From Thermoprotei archaeon (lineage in GTDB: Archaea; Thermoproteota; Methanomethylicia; Nezhaarchaeales; WYZ-LMO8), in NCBI GenBank assembly GCA_003650865.1, contig QMSN01000067.1, positions 1-5,935 of the forward strand: a stretch of DNA of 5,935 bases. The letters are read 5' to 3'. This document shows, piece by piece, positions 5,579-5,935 of this stretch (its first letter is position 1; the number at the start of each line of letters is the position of its first letter). The notes under the pieces are model-generated. The model worked only from the letters and a program-made list of their open reading frames with translations. It was not told the DNA's origin and searched no databases. The translations under genes were made by a program, and so were the position numbers.

Positions 5579-5590
5579 GAAGTCCACCCT

Positions 5591-5935
5591 CTAGAACTCG
5601 TACTCTATCTTGCCCCTCCCCGGTATCCAGTCTATGGATCTCCCTATGAGGCCTCTGCTAAGCCTATAGTGGTATATCTCCCTTATCAGCTGAGCTTGTT
5701 CAATCCTCTTCTCCAAGAGGACCTCAGACCCTATATCGCTCCTGTGAAATAGACCCCAGCCGTCTAGGAGCTTCACGTATGGTATGCAGCTCTCAGCTAT
5801 CTCGCTCGCTTCAGGTATTGTGGGAGCTGAAGCCACTATCTCAGCCACTCTCGACCCTGCTGTGACTATTGTGCCATCAGGCCTCTCATCTAGCGAGCCG
5901 TAGTACACCTTGCAGCCCCTCCTCCTAATGGCCTC
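5591..5935 (-). CDS. purD: Phosphoribosylamine-glycine ligase (GAR synthetase), C-terminal end only
   Basis: Only the last 114 residues are in the window; the frame is open to the right edge. PurD joins phosphoribosylamine and glycine using ATP to make GAR, the substrate of the PurT encoded downstream. The visible part is the GARS_C domain: KVYYGSLDERPDGTIVTAGSRVAEIV contains the conserved turn before the T-GSR strand, then come ASEIAESCI and the signature LFHRSDIG (at about 5740-5763), followed by the helix EKRIEQAQLIREI. Most PurD proteins end shortly after this helix; here a further 27 or so residues (YHYRLSRGLIGRSIDW to the end) are rich in Arg and aromatic residues. The ATP-grasp core cannot be assessed. 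It is the most upstream gene seen in the leftward pur cluster, 88-94 bases before larB. The assignment rests on the HR-DIG motif and the pur context. Confidence 0.85.
   Translation of the reverse strand, partial: EAIRRRGCKVYYGSLDERPDGTIVTAGSRVAEIVASAPTIPEASEIAESCIPYVKLLDGWGLFHRSDIGSEVLLEKRIEQAQLIREIYHYRLSRGLIGRSIDWIPGRGKIEYEF

Noticed and set aside
5567..5752. Rightward open frame of 61 codons just after the AT-rich run at 5557-5564
   Set aside because: Antisense to the conserved end of purD; the AT-rich run is better explained as the leftward larB promoter.

Overview
The window reads as a piece of archaeal chromosome. Genes are packed tightly, with overlaps of a few bases. AT-rich TATA-like boxes lie upstream of start codons, and no bacterial -35/-10 pairs are visible. 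GTG and TTG starts are common, arginine is mostly encoded by AGG, and every protein looks most like archaeal family members. Base composition is moderately GC-rich. A thermophilic member of the Thermoproteota/TACK group is my guess, but no marker in the window fixes the lineage.

Left third (1-1705): a divalent-cation transport locus. A leftward gene, cut by the window edge, encodes a PhoU-like helical domain followed by the start of a TrkA_C (RCK-C) ligand-binding domain. It diverges from two rightward, back-to-back genes. Each of these encodes a single MgtE-type membrane half-domain of 187 residues with no N or CBS regulatory domain. The pair looks like a split version of the two-domain SLC41/MgtE magnesium transporters, and the divergent soluble protein is a plausible sensor or regulator for it.

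Right two thirds (1714-5935): a leftward de novo purine synthesis cluster. In order of transcription it holds purD (C-terminal end only, cut by the window edge), larB, purT, purE and purM. PurD makes glycinamide ribonucleotide (GAR). PurT formylates it with formate and ATP, which avoids a folate cofactor. PurM closes the imidazole ring to give AIR, and PurE carboxylates AIR. purT, purE and purM are translationally coupled by short overlaps. larB encodes a PurE-superfamily enzyme for the nickel-pincer nucleotide cofactor, not for purines. It is set off by 76-88 base gaps that contain promoter-like and dyad sequences.

The points most worth a second look are the divergent PurT (about 45 extra residues inside the ATP-grasp region, and changes in two loops that are usually conserved), larB embedded in the pur cluster, and the split MgtE pair with its PhoU/TrkA_C partner. 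I see no RNA genes, CRISPR arrays, insertion sequences or phage genes. No gene-free stretch exceeds 90 bases.
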